Assembly (NCBI GenBank): GCA_963819755.1
Contig: CAWFXB010000001.1
Location: 372,001-436,000, forward strand
Direction of reading: 5' to 3'
From: VRUE01 sp963819755
Lineage (GTDB): Bacteria > Actinomycetota > Thermoleophilia > Solirubrobacterales > 70-9
Length of the DNA stretch: 64,000 nt
In this document: positions 50,368 through 58,938 of the stretch, piece after piece
Layout of the letters: each line of letters starts with the position of its first letter
Position numbering within the stretch: position 1 is the first letter of the stretch
The notes under the pieces: generated by a model
Databases searched by the model: none
What the model was told of the DNA's origin: nothing
The model's input: the letters and a program-made list of their open reading frames with translations, nothing else
Translations under genes and position numbers: made by a program

Positions 50368-52031
50368 GCCGGTGCCTCCAGCCCAAGGCCGCGAGCGGCC
50401 CGGTCGAGGGTCGAGTTGACGACGCGCTGCACGTGCGGTGCCCGCTTCTCTTCCAGCTGCCAGCGGGCGAGGTGCGACGCGTAACGGGCCAGCGGCGCGA
50501 CGTCGAGGGTCTCCGTGACGCGCCCCAGCAGGCGCCCGTAGGTCTCCGCCTGGACGACCGCGAAGCGGTAGTCGGGGTCGAGCTCGGGCGCGTCGGCGGG
50601 GGTCGCGCCGTTGCCGTTGCGCGAGCGCGCCCTGACCAGGTCCCAGCCGAGCGCCTTGTCGTCGGTGAGCAGCTTCTCCGGCTCGAAGTCGACCCGCTTG
50701 GTGGCCGTGTGCAGGAGGAAGTAGCCGAGCGCGACCTGCGAGGCGACCCTGTCGGGGGATGGATGCCCGCGCCTGACCGCGTCCCGCGCCGCGTCGGACT
50801 CGATCTGCTCGTCGATCCATTCGACCAGGTGGTCGATCAGCAGCGCGTCTTTCTTGGACGAGGCGATCTTCTCGCGTTCGCGCGCGACCATGCCGTGGAA
50901 GATGTCGTGGTAAGGGTGGAAGCCGTTGCCGCTGTCGGTGTGGACCAGCTCGGCCATCAGCTGGCGCCGGCAGGTGACGTGGGCGAACCACTCCTGACCG
51001 CAGACCTGGACCGAGGTCGTGCCGTCGAGACCGGTGTCGGCCAGCCAGTAGGCGAGGGCACGCATGTGCTGGGTCGGCACGCCGTCGGAGCGCACCAGCG
51101 GCATTTCCTCGAGCTCCTCGCGGCCGGTCATGTAGATCACCGTGCCGTCGACCCGTTTCTCCAGGGTCCCCTCCTGCAGCCCGAGCTCGGTCAGCTCGCC
51201 CACCTCGGGCAGGAAGTCGGACTCGAAGAAGACGCGGTCGAAGTGGATGCCGAGCCGGGCCAGGGTCTTGCGCTGGCCGGAGATCACCCAGGCCCGCGTC
51301 TGCGACCACAGTTCGAGCGCCGCCTGGTCGCCGTTCAGCACGCGCTGCAGCAGCTCGTCGGCGCTGTCGTCCTGCACGTCGACCTCGCGCGTCAAGGAGT
51401 CGGCCGGATGGTCGGCGGCAAGGCCGAGCGAGGCCCCGTTCTTGACGTAGTCGGCGTAGCAGTAGCCGACGAAATGGTCTGACTTGACGCCGTTCTCCGC
51501 CGACCCCTGGGGGTACTTGCCGCTGCGCACGACCCCCGCCATCGCCTCGCCCATGCTGCGGCCGACGTCGCAGATGATGCTGCGCCGCTCGATCTCGCCG
51601 CCGGCCTCGCCGAGCGCGTTGCCGAGCGCGTTGCCAAGCGCCAGGTTGCGCAGATGGCCGATGTGCAGCGCCTTGGTCGAGTTGGCGTCCCAGAAGTTGA
51701 GCGCGAAGCGCCTGCCGGCGGCGACGTCGCCGCAACCGGCCACCGCCTCCTCGCCCTGCTCCAGCGCCGACCCCCGCCGATCGACCCAGCCGTCGTCGAG
51801 GCGCAGCCAGACCTGGCCGCCGTCGGACTTGACCGCCTCGACCCAGTCCAGGCCCTCGATCCTCTCCAGGTCGTCGCGCGCGCCGCGATCTTCCTGCCAG
51901 TCCGGCGAGCGCGGCACCAGCATCAGGTCGAAGCGCTGGTGTGGCCGGTAGGGCGCCCGCAGGGTCCAGTGCGACTGGGCGCCGCCCCCGCCTTCCGCTT
52001 CGTCGAAGTAGTCGAAGAGATTGATGTCCAT
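50364..52031 (-). CDS. Arginyl-tRNA-synthetase-like protein (divergent class I paralogue)
   Basis: This 555-residue class I synthetase homologue has the ArgRS-type HIGH block ANSTKALHIGHLRN (HIGH at 123-126), VCGQEWFAHVTCRRQ in the Rossmann core and a degenerate KMSKS-like KIASSKKDAL. The C-terminal anticodon domain is shortened and altered (ends GLGLEAPA). It is the first gene of the operon, 20 bases after tRNA-Thr. Its place among secondary-metabolism genes argues for a role in making an activated amino acid or aminoacyl-tRNA for biosynthesis, not for general translation. Amino-acid specificity is not established. Confidence 0.82.
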   Translation of the reverse strand: MDINLFDYFDEAEGGGGAQSHWTLRAPYRPHQRFDLMLVPRSPDWQEDRGARDDLERIEGLDWVEAVKSDGGQVWLRLDDGWVDRRGSALEQGEEAVAGCGDVAAGRRFALNFWDANSTKALHIGHLRNLALGNALGNALGEAGGEIERRSIICDVGRSMGEAMAGVVRSGKYPQGSAENGVKSDHFVGYCYADYVKNGASLGLAADHPADSLTREVDVQDDSADELLQRVLNGDQAALELWSQTRAWVISGQRKTLARLGIHFDRVFFESDFLPEVGELTELGLQEGTLEKRVDGTVIYMTGREELEEMPLVRSDGVPTQHMRALAYWLADTGLDGTTSVQVCGQEWFAHVTCRRQLMAELVHTDSGNGFHPYHDIFHGMVAREREKIASSKKDALLIDHLVEWIDEQIESDAARDAVRRGHPSPDRVASQVALGYFLLHTATKRVDFEPEKLLTDDKALGWDLVRARSRNGNGATPADAPELDPDYRFAVVQAETYGRLLGRVTETLDVAPLARYASHLARWQLEEKRAPHVQRVVNSTLDRAARGLGLEAPA

Positions 52032-52051
52032 AGTCCCGGCAACCCTGCCGA

Positions 52052-52124
52052 TGCACCAGCCGGGGCTCGAACCCGGATCCTCGGCTTACAAACCCGATCC
52101 TCTAACCGATTGAGGTACTGGTGC
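52052..52124 (-). tRNA. tRNA-Thr (TGT)
   Basis: Minus strand. Acceptor GCACCAG pairs with CTGGTGC, D-stem CCTC/GAGG, T-arm CCGGG/CCCGG with TTCGAGC. Anticodon loop TTTGTAA gives TGT. The last pair of the anticodon stem is a G-G mismatch (TCGGG/GCCGA). The following biosynthetic gene starts only 20 bases beyond its 3' end. Confidence 0.92.
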
Positions 52125-52263
52125 GTATTTGTTTATCGAACAGTTGAGTAACTATTCAATAATTTTGGAGTGTAACAACGGAACGCAAGCCATGTCCATC
52201 CGGCAAGACGGATCGCGCTTCTGGCCCGTCCAGGCGGGTGGAGGGGCGCCCGCGGCCGTCGAG

Positions 52264-52536
52264 CTAGACGACTTCGAAGCGGGGGTCGGGGGAATCCGCG
52301 TCCGACCCCTCGACGTATTGGATGCAACCCGAGCGGCAGAGGGCGCGGCAGTGGTAGGCGACCTCCGCATAGGGGGCGCCGGCGGCCTCAACCAGATAGG
52401 ACCTGGCCGCGGGCGCCGACTTCAGGAGCTCGAGGATCCGTGCTCTGGTCGGGTGCCAGAGTGCTCTCATCTCTTGGGTTGGCACGAGTTCTCCTCTTGT
52501 ACTGAATGTAGTAGATGGAATTGCTCGATCAGACAT
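52264..52536 (-). CDS. ArsR-like winged-helix regulator
   Basis: This 90-residue winged-helix protein has the ArsR-like core ALWHPTRARILELLKSAP, a recognition helix YAEVAYHCRALCRSGCIQYVEG and a short tail. The LWHPTRARIL start pattern matches the ArsR-type genes at 60719 and 61160. ATG 52536 is used. It lies just upstream of the tRNA-Thr and biosynthetic operon on the same strand, so it is a candidate local regulator. The Cys pair (CRALCRSGC) might sense metal or redox state. Confidence 0.78.
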   Translation of the reverse strand: MSDRAIPSTTFSTRGELVPTQEMRALWHPTRARILELLKSAPAARSYLVEAAGAPYAEVAYHCRALCRSGCIQYVEGSDADSPDPRFEVV

Positions 52537-52627
52537 CTTTGCTTAATCATGTCAACTTTGCATGCCAAAGTAGACATCTGCACGCCCCTGATGCGTTTCA
52601 TGCCGCAGTTTCGGGAGAATTGATCGC

Positions 52628-53626
52628 ATGCTGACCGTTGCAGTCACCGGCCCGACCGGCGAGATCGGCAAGTCGTTCATTTCCGCCCTGGAGCGCGCTC
52701 CCGAGGTGGAGCGGGTGATCGGCATGGCGCGGCGTCCCTTCGACCTCGGTGCGCAGGGCTGGGAGAAGACCGAATACCGGCGCGGCGACATCCTCGATCG
52801 CGAGGCGGTCGGGGCGCTGGTCGCCGAGGCCGGCGTCGTCGTCCACCTCGCCTTCGTCATCGTCGCCGGGCGCGGCGAGAGCCGTGAGATCAACCTGACC
52901 GGCTCGCGCAACGTCTTCGAGGCCGCGGCCTCGGCCGGCGTCAGGCGCCTCGTCTACACCTCCTCGGTCGCGGCCTACGGCTTCCACCGCAGCCTGCCCT
53001 CACTGCTTACCGAGGACGAGCCGGTGCGCGGCACCGCCCGCCATCCTTACTCCGCCGACAAGGCCGAGGTCGAGGCGGAGCTGAGCGCGGCGCTGGAGGG
53101 CTCGGCAACCGACGCCTACGTCTTCCGCCCCTGCATCGTCGCCGGGCCGAAGGCGCCGCTGCTACTGGAGCTGGTGCCGTTGCTGAGCGCCGGGCAGAGG
53201 CTGCCCGGACCGGTTCGCTGGGCACTGGGCAAGGCGCCCTCGCTGCGTCCGGTGCTGCCCGATCCCGGCGTCCCATTCCAGCTCGTCCATCACGACGACG
53301 TCGCCGCCGCGCTCTGCGCCGCGGTGCTAGGCCACGGCGAGCCGGGCACCTACAACCTCGCCGGCCCCGGTGAGCTGACCGTCTCCGACCTCGCCCGGGA
53401 GCTCGGCTGGCACTCGGTGCCGGCGCCGCAGCTCGCGGTCGGCGTCGCCGCCGAGGCGGTTGCGCCCTTCCTGCCCTTCCTGCCGGCCGAGGCGGCCTGG
53501 ATCGAGACCGTGCGCCGCCCGGTCCTGATGGACACCTCGCGGGCGCGCCGCAAGCTGCACTGGATGCCGCACCACGACGCTCGCGAAACGCTGCGCGAAA
53601 CGATCGCCGCGGTCCGGTCCAGCTGA
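52628..53626 (+). CDS. NAD-dependent epimerase/dehydratase-type SDR
   Basis: This 332-residue extended SDR has the N-terminal NAD(P) loop VTGPTGEIGKSFI, HLAFVIVAGRGESREINLTGSRNV and LVYTSSVAAYG. The pair at HPYSADKAEVE matches the YxxxK position (Y-S-A-D-K). It also shows VFRPCIVAGPKAP and the VHHDDVAAAL motif of the sugar-epimerase-like group. It starts at ATG 52628 after GGGAGAA. It ends 2 bases before the perfect 58-bp palindrome. Substrate unknown. Confidence 0.86.
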   Translation: MLTVAVTGPTGEIGKSFISALERAPEVERVIGMARRPFDLGAQGWEKTEYRRGDILDREAVGALVAEAGVVVHLAFVIVAGRGESREINLTGSRNVFEAAASAGVRRLVYTSSVAAYGFHRSLPSLLTEDEPVRGTARHPYSADKAEVEAELSAALEGSATDAYVFRPCIVAGPKAPLLLELVPLLSAGQRLPGPVRWALGKAPSLRPVLPDPGVPFQLVHHDDVAAALCAAVLGHGEPGTYNLAGPGELTVSDLARELGWHSVPAPQLAVGVAAEAVAPFLPFLPAEAAWIETVRRPVLMDTSRARRKLHWMPHHDARETLRETIAAVRSS

Positions 53627-53627
53627 G

Positions 53628-53685
53628 CCCTGACGTGCCGGTGGAGAGAGGTCCATATGGACCTCTCTCCACCGGCACGTCAGGG
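53628..53685. repeat. Perfect 58-bp palindrome with GACGTGCCGGT ends (copy B)
   Basis: Both strands read the same: CCCTGACGTGCCGGTGGAGAG in one half, centre CATATG, and its exact complement in the other half. It lies between convergent stops (53626 and 53695). It shares ends and centre with copies A and C, but the inner stem sequence differs. It can act as a bidirectional terminator or as a site for a DNA-binding protein. Confidence 0.9.
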
Positions 53686-53694
53686 TTTGGTGGC

Positions 53695-55071
53695 TCAGGC
53701 TTGCGGCTCGATGTTCTGGTTGACGCGGAAGAGATTGCCCGGGTCGTACTCCGCCTTGATCCGGGCCAACCGCTCGTAGTTACCGCCGTAGCTGGCCTTC
53801 ACCCGCTCCTGTCCCTCGTCCATCATCATGTTGACGTAGGCGCCGCCGGCCGAGTACGGGTGCAGCGCTTCGAAATAATCGACGCTCCAGTCGCGGATCG
53901 CCGCGGCATTGGCCGGGTCGGGATCGACCCCGGCGAAGACCGAGCCCCAGTTCGCGTCACGGTAGGCCCAGGCGGTGTCGGAGTTGCCGGCGTCGTGGGC
54001 GGCACCGTCGATCGGATAGAGGTGCATGGTCGACTGCCCGCTTGGCATCTCTGGCCCGAAGCGGGCGTGGGCGGCGACGGCCTCGTCGGGAATATCGTTG
54101 ACGAAGTCGGCCCGCCAGTACCACTGGTCGCCCTTCGGGTAGAGGGCGTCGAAGGCGGTCTGCAGGACCGCGTGCGGCATCGGCTGCACGCCGTGCATCA
54201 GCGGCGCGGGCACGGAATCGAGCAGCGGCGCCATCGCCGCGGCCGCCTCCTCCTCGCCACCGACGTAGCACCAGACGATCCCGCAGACCTTACGTCCGTG
54301 CAGCTCCCCGGGGAAGGGTGGTGCCGGCGGCACCGAGGTGTAGGCGAAGAAGCCGTTCAGCTCGCGCGGAGCGGCCAGGATGAACTCGCGGTAGGCGGAG
54401 AGCACCTCGGCGCTCTGATCGACGTCCCAGAAGGTCGGGCCGCCGATCACCGTTCCGACCTCGTGCAGGCGGAAGAGGAAGGAGGTGACGACGCCGAAGT
54501 TGCCGCCGCCGCCGCGGATCGCCCAGAAGAGGTTGGGGTTCTCGTCCTCGGCGGCGCGCACCCGCTCGCCGCTCGCCAGCACGACCTCGGCCTCGAGCAG
54601 GTTGTCGATCGTCAGGCCGCATTTGCGGCTCAGGTGACCCATGCCGCCACCGAGCGTGAGTCCGCCGACGCCGGTGGTCGAGATGATCCCGCTCGGGGTC
54701 GCCAAGCCGTGCTCGCCGGTCGCGGCGTCGACTTCGCCCCAGGTGCAGCCGCCACCGACCCGCGCCGTGCGGGCACCGGGGTCGACCTCGATCTGCTTCA
54801 GGCCGGCAAGGTCGATGACCACGCCCCCGTCGCAGGTGCCGAGACCAGCGCCGTTGTGGCCGCCGCCGCGCACCGCCAGCAGGACGTCGTTCTCACGGGC
54901 GAAGTTGACGACCTTGGCAACGTCGTCGGGGCCGGCGCAGCGCGCCACCAGCGCGGGACGCCTGTCGATCATCGCGTTGTAGACCTGGCGGGCCTCCTCG
55001 TAGGAGCTGTCGGCGGGGCCGATCAGCGTTCCCTCGAAACCCGGGATGTCCGTTGCGCTGGGGGTGTTCAC
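53695..55071 (-). CDS. BBE-type FAD-linked oxidoreductase
   Basis: This 458-residue PCMH/berberine-bridge-family flavoenzyme has VRGGGHNGAGLGTCDGG with His 72 (covalent FAD link), STTGVGGLTLGGGMG, WAIRGGGGNFGVVTSF and the C-terminal BBE block WSVDYFEALHPYSAGGAYVNMM ending YDPGNLFRVNQNI. The Cys that would give a second covalent link in BBE proteins is absent from STTGVGG, so linkage is probably only through His. GTG 55071 is chosen because AGAAGGA lies just upstream. It is divergent from the LuxR-type regulator. Confidence 0.9.
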   Translation of the reverse strand: MNTPSATDIPGFEGTLIGPADSSYEEARQVYNAMIDRRPALVARCAGPDDVAKVVNFARENDVLLAVRGGGHNGAGLGTCDGGVVIDLAGLKQIEVDPGARTARVGGGCTWGEVDAATGEHGLATPSGIISTTGVGGLTLGGGMGHLSRKCGLTIDNLLEAEVVLASGERVRAAEDENPNLFWAIRGGGGNFGVVTSFLFRLHEVGTVIGGPTFWDVDQSAEVLSAYREFILAAPRELNGFFAYTSVPPAPPFPGELHGRKVCGIVWCYVGGEEEAAAAMAPLLDSVPAPLMHGVQPMPHAVLQTAFDALYPKGDQWYWRADFVNDIPDEAVAAHARFGPEMPSGQSTMHLYPIDGAAHDAGNSDTAWAYRDANWGSVFAGVDPDPANAAAIRDWSVDYFEALHPYSAGGAYVNMMMDEGQERVKASYGGNYERLARIKAEYDPGNLFRVNQNIEPQA

Positions 55072-55221
55072 GTTTCCTTCTCCTTGCTCTCGTCGGTTTC
55101 CTATTCGGATCGAGGCTAGGGGCCGCAAGCGGCTCTGTCATGACCGGAGTTGATCCAATTTCGGCCAGCGAGCACTCGTTACGTCCTCAACGGACTAGTC
55201 AGACCTGACTATGGTGTGCCT

Positions 55222-58191
55222 GTGGGCGACGCAACACACGATCTCCCCGGGTCGCTTCGCCTCGCTTCGGCCCTGCCGTTCGTCGGCCGCGACGGCGAGC
55301 TGGCCCGGCTGCGGGCGCTGATGCCCCGGGCCGAGGGCGAGGGACGCCGGGTCGCGCTGCTTGCCGGGGCGCCCGGCTCGGGCAAGAGCCGGCTGGTGCG
55401 CGAGTTCGCCGCCGCCGCGGCCGAGGACGGGGCGCTGGTCCTCTACGGGGCGGCGGACGCGGTTGTGCGGATGGCCTACGGGCCCTTCGTCGCGGCGCTC
55501 GACCGGCTGACGCGGGTGGTCGGCGAGGAGGAGTTGCGCGCCGCGCTCGGCTACGGCGGGGGAGAGCTGACGCGACTGCTACCCGACCTGGCCGCGCGGT
55601 TCGGCGAGCTGTCGGCGCCGCTCGAGGCCGACCCGGACACCGAGCGCCTGCGGCTGCATACGGCTGTCGCCGAGCTGCTCACCGGCGCCTCCCGCGCCCG
55701 GCCGTTGCTGCTCGTGCTCGAGGACGTGCACTGGGCGGACGCTCCGACCCTGCTGCTGTTGCGCCACCTCGCCCAGAGCGCCGGCGACGCCCGCCTGCTC
55801 CTCCTCGCCACCTTCCGCGATACCGAGGCCGACGTGCCGCCGGAGCTGGCCGACACGCTGGCCGACCTGCGCCGCTCCGACGAGGTGGAACGGCTGCGGA
55901 TGGGTGCGCTCTCCGCGGTCGAGATCGGCGAGTTCGTCCAGCGAGCTTCCGGCTGCGGTCCCGGGCCCGAGTTGAGCGAGTTGGCGGGGACGATCGAGGA
56001 CCTCACCGGCGGCAACGCGTTCCTCGTCTGCGAGCTCTGGCGGGCCCTCGATGAGACCGGGGCGGTGGAGGTCTCGGCCGGGGCGATCCAGATCGCCCGG
56101 CCGCTGGACCGGCTCACCAGCCCGGAAAGCGTCCGCGAGGTGACCGGACAGCGCCTCTCCCGCCTCGCTCCCGAGACGATCGAGCTACTCGAGCTGGCCG
56201 CCACCGTCGGGGCCGAGTTCGAGCTCGACGTCGTCCGCCAGGCCGCCGGTCTGGCCGAGTCAGAGCTCCTCGCCGCGCTCGAGGAGGCGGTGGCGAGTGG
56301 GATGATCGAGGAGCTGCCCTCGCAGCGCCTCTCCTGCCGCTTCACTCACGAGCTGGTGCGGCGGGCGCTCTACGACGAGCTCTCGCGAGCGCGGCGAGCT
56401 GAGCTGCACCTGCGCGTCGGCGAGGCGCTGGAAGCGGCCGGCGCCGATTCCAACCGCGCCCTCGCCGACCTCGCCCATCACTTCGCCGCCGGGGTTCCCT
56501 TCGGCGGCAGCGAGCGCGCGGTCGAGCACAACCTGCGCGCGGCCCGCGCCGCCGCCGCGGCGCTGGCCTTCGAGGAGGCCGCGCAGGGCCTGCGCACGGC
56601 GATCGATCTCGGCGTGGACGACCCGGTCGCCCGGGCCGGGATATTCCTCGAGCTGGGTGCTGTCAGTCACCGAGCGGGCAAGGCACCGGAGGCCCTGGAG
56701 GCGTTCGTCGCCGCCGCGGCGATTGCCCGCGAGCAGGACAGCGCCGAGCTGCTCGCCCGCGCCGCGATCGGCTACGAGGATGCCTGCTGGCGTCCCGGCC
56801 TGGGGATCCAGGACTCGATCGAGCTGCTCGAGGAAGGGATCGCCGCCCTGCGCGAAGGAGACGACGAGCTGCGCATCGGCCTGCTGGCCGGCCTCGCTCG
56901 CGCGCTCGATTTCCAGGGCGAGCGCGAGCGCGGAGCGATCGTCCGTGGCAACGCGGTTGCCCTCGCCCGGCAGCGCGGCGACCGCTCCGGGCTGGCGAAG
57001 GTGCTGGTGCGCTCCTACTGGTCGCGCGGCGCGAGCCCGCTGGAGGAGATCCTCGCGATGCTGACCGAGGCGAGGGACCTGGCGGAGGAGCTGGGCGACG
57101 CCGAACTGCGCGCCGACGCGACGGCCTGGCGCGTGCCGACCTTCGTCGCCCTCTGCGACTTCGACGCCGCCCGCGCCGAGGTCGCCGCTCTGCACGAGAT
57201 GACCGAGCGCACGGCGCAGCCCTTTCATGCTCACGTCGCCGCCCACTACAGCGCCGCGATCGCGATCTGCGACGGCCGCCTGGAGGAGGCGGAGGCGATG
57301 GCGCGGCGCTCCGAAGAGTGGAGCCGGTTGATGAGCGGCCGGGACGCCTCGGGCACCTACGGGATCCAGATGTTCAGCATTCGTCGCGAGCAGGGCCGCC
57401 TGGCCGAGCTGGCGCCGGCGGTGAGGCTGCTCGCCGGCGATCCCGAGCGAGTCGGCCCGTGGCAACCCGGGCTGGTAGCCGTGCTCGCCGAGCTGGGCAT
57501 GGAGAGCGAGGCAAGGCGGGAGCTCGCCCGCCTCGCGACCGACGGCATCGACGGCTTTCGCGACTCGCTCTGGCTCGCCACGCTGGTCTACCTGACCGAC
57601 GCCAGTGCTGCGCTGGGCGACGAGACGATGGCCGCGATCCTCTACCCGGAGCTGGAGCCGCTCGCCGGCGGCAACGTGATGATCGGCCACCTGGTCGCCT
57701 GCTACGGCGCCGCCGATCGCTACCTGGGCATGCTCGCCGCGACGCTTGGGGAGGCCGAGAGCGCCGAGCGTCACTTCGAGGCCGCCCTGGAGCTGAACCG
57801 GCGCATGGAGGCGCCGACCTGGGTCGCCCACACCGCCTTCGAGTACGCCCGCTTCCTGCTTGGTCGCGGCCGCGAGCGCCGCGATCAAGCCGAGGCGCTG
57901 CTCGGCGAGGCCGGGGCGCTGGCCGAGCGGATCGGCATGGCCGGCCTGCTCGCCAGGATCGATTCGCTCGGGGTAGTGCCGCCGGGTGGCGCGCTCCCGG
58001 CCGGGCTCTCGTCACGCGAGGCGCAGATCCTCGAGCTCGTCGCCCGCGGGCTCAGCAACCGCGAGATCGGCGAGGCGCTGACGATCAGCGGGCACACCGC
58101 CGCCAACCACATCCGCAGCATCCTGCGCAAGACCGAGTGCGCCAACCGCACCGAGGCCGCCTCCTACGCCCACCGCCACGGGCTCGCTTGA
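55222..58191 (+). CDS. Large ATP-binding LuxR-family (LAL-type) regulator
   Basis: This regulator of about 989 residues has an N-terminal AAA module (LPFVGRDGELARLR; P-loop GAPGSGKSRLV; Walker B LLLVLEDVHWAD). A long helical, TPR-like middle (about 400-910) and a C-terminal LuxR helix-turn-helix (SSREAQILELVARGLSNREIGEALTISGHTAANHIRSIL) follow. It would sense a ligand or partner and bind DNA. GTG 55222 is taken as start since the domain begins soon after; TTG 55150 would add 24 residues. It is divergent from the BBE enzyme, its most likely target. Confidence 0.85.
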   Translation: MGDATHDLPGSLRLASALPFVGRDGELARLRALMPRAEGEGRRVALLAGAPGSGKSRLVREFAAAAAEDGALVLYGAADAVVRMAYGPFVAALDRLTRVVGEEELRAALGYGGGELTRLLPDLAARFGELSAPLEADPDTERLRLHTAVAELLTGASRARPLLLVLEDVHWADAPTLLLLRHLAQSAGDARLLLLATFRDTEADVPPELADTLADLRRSDEVERLRMGALSAVEIGEFVQRASGCGPGPELSELAGTIEDLTGGNAFLVCELWRALDETGAVEVSAGAIQIARPLDRLTSPESVREVTGQRLSRLAPETIELLELAATVGAEFELDVVRQAAGLAESELLAALEEAVASGMIEELPSQRLSCRFTHELVRRALYDELSRARRAELHLRVGEALEAAGADSNRALADLAHHFAAGVPFGGSERAVEHNLRAARAAAAALAFEEAAQGLRTAIDLGVDDPVARAGIFLELGAVSHRAGKAPEALEAFVAAAAIAREQDSAELLARAAIGYEDACWRPGLGIQDSIELLEEGIAALREGDDELRIGLLAGLARALDFQGERERGAIVRGNAVALARQRGDRSGLAKVLVRSYWSRGASPLEEILAMLTEARDLAEELGDAELRADATAWRVPTFVALCDFDAARAEVAALHEMTERTAQPFHAHVAAHYSAAIAICDGRLEEAEAMARRSEEWSRLMSGRDASGTYGIQMFSIRREQGRLAELAPAVRLLAGDPERVGPWQPGLVAVLAELGMESEARRELARLATDGIDGFRDSLWLATLVYLTDASAALGDETMAAILYPELEPLAGGNVMIGHLVACYGAADRYLGMLAATLGEAESAERHFEAALELNRRMEAPTWVAHTAFEYARFLLGRGRERRDQAEALLGEAGALAERIGMAGLLARIDSLGVVPPGGALPAGLSSREAQILELVARGLSNREIGEALTISGHTAANHIRSILRKTECANRTEAASYAHRHGLA

Positions 58192-58238
58192 TAGGCGACG
58201 CCTCACTGACCGGTTCAAAACCCCGCTACGATCCGGAC

Positions 58239-58526
58239 ATGGCGCTTTACATGATCGAGCGCGGCTTCGCCGATCAGCTCGACCTCCAGGACGAGGACGT
58301 CGAGCTGATCGAGGAGATCAACGGCGACGAGAGCGTGCGCTGGCTCTTCTCCTTCCTCAGCGCCGATCGCCGCCGCACCTACTGCCTCTATGAGGCGCCC
58401 TCGCCCGACGCGATCAGGGCCGCCGCCCGTCGCGCCGACATCCCGGCTGATGAGATCGTCGAGGTCGGTCCCGCCACGCCCCAGTTCGCCGGTCGCCTGC
58501 GCGACTGGGCCGACGCGGTCGGCTAG
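58239..58526 (+). CDS. DUF4242 family protein
   Basis: This 95-residue ferredoxin-like-fold protein starts MALYMIERGFADQLDLQDEDV and shows WLFSFLSADRRRTYCLYEAPSPDAIRAAA, the DUF4242 pattern. Some members bind nickel, but the role is unclear. ATG 58239 stands six bases after TACGAT (58227-58232) with no Shine-Dalgarno, a leaderless layout. It may be regulated with the LuxR-type gene just upstream. Confidence 0.83.
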   Translation: MALYMIERGFADQLDLQDEDVELIEEINGDESVRWLFSFLSADRRRTYCLYEAPSPDAIRAAARRADIPADEIVEVGPATPQFAGRLRDWADAVG

Positions 58527-58560
58527 CTTCACGGGCACCGCTGGTGCCTACACTTGGTCG

Positions 58561-58929
58561 ATGGCATTCGCCGATAGCGACTCGACCTTCACCCTCTACC
58601 GGCGTGGGATTGAGCTGCTCGAGGAGGCCGATTTCGAGCAGGCGACCGCGCCGTTGGAGGCCGCGGCGCGACGGGCGCCGGAGAAGTCCTCGGTGCGCGA
58701 GGCGCTGGGCCGCGCCTACTTCCGCTGCGGGCGCTTTGCCGCCGCCGCAACCGAGTTCGAGGCCGTGGTCGACACCCACCAGGTCAACGACTTCGCCCAC
58801 TTCTGCCTCGGCCGCGCCCTGGCCAAGACCGGTGAGACCGAGCGCGCTCGCCATCACCTGGCGCTCGCCGCCAACCTGCGCCCCGATCGGCGCGACTACC
58901 GCTTCTACCGAGACCTGCTCGGCACCTGA
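58561..58929 (+). CDS. TPR-repeat protein
   Basis: This 122-residue soluble protein has about three tetratricopeptide repeats (LYRRGIELLEEADFEQATAPLEAAA, SVREALGRAYFRCGRFAAAATEFEAVV and FAHFCLGRALAKTGETERARHHLALA). These bind other proteins; no partner is evident. ATG 58561 lies six bases after TACACT, again a leaderless layout. It ends 9 bases before palindrome C. Confidence 0.85.
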   Translation: MAFADSDSTFTLYRRGIELLEEADFEQATAPLEAAARRAPEKSSVREALGRAYFRCGRFAAAATEFEAVVDTHQVNDFAHFCLGRALAKTGETERARHHLALAANLRPDRRDYRFYRDLLGT

Positions 58930-58938
58930 GCCCACTCA

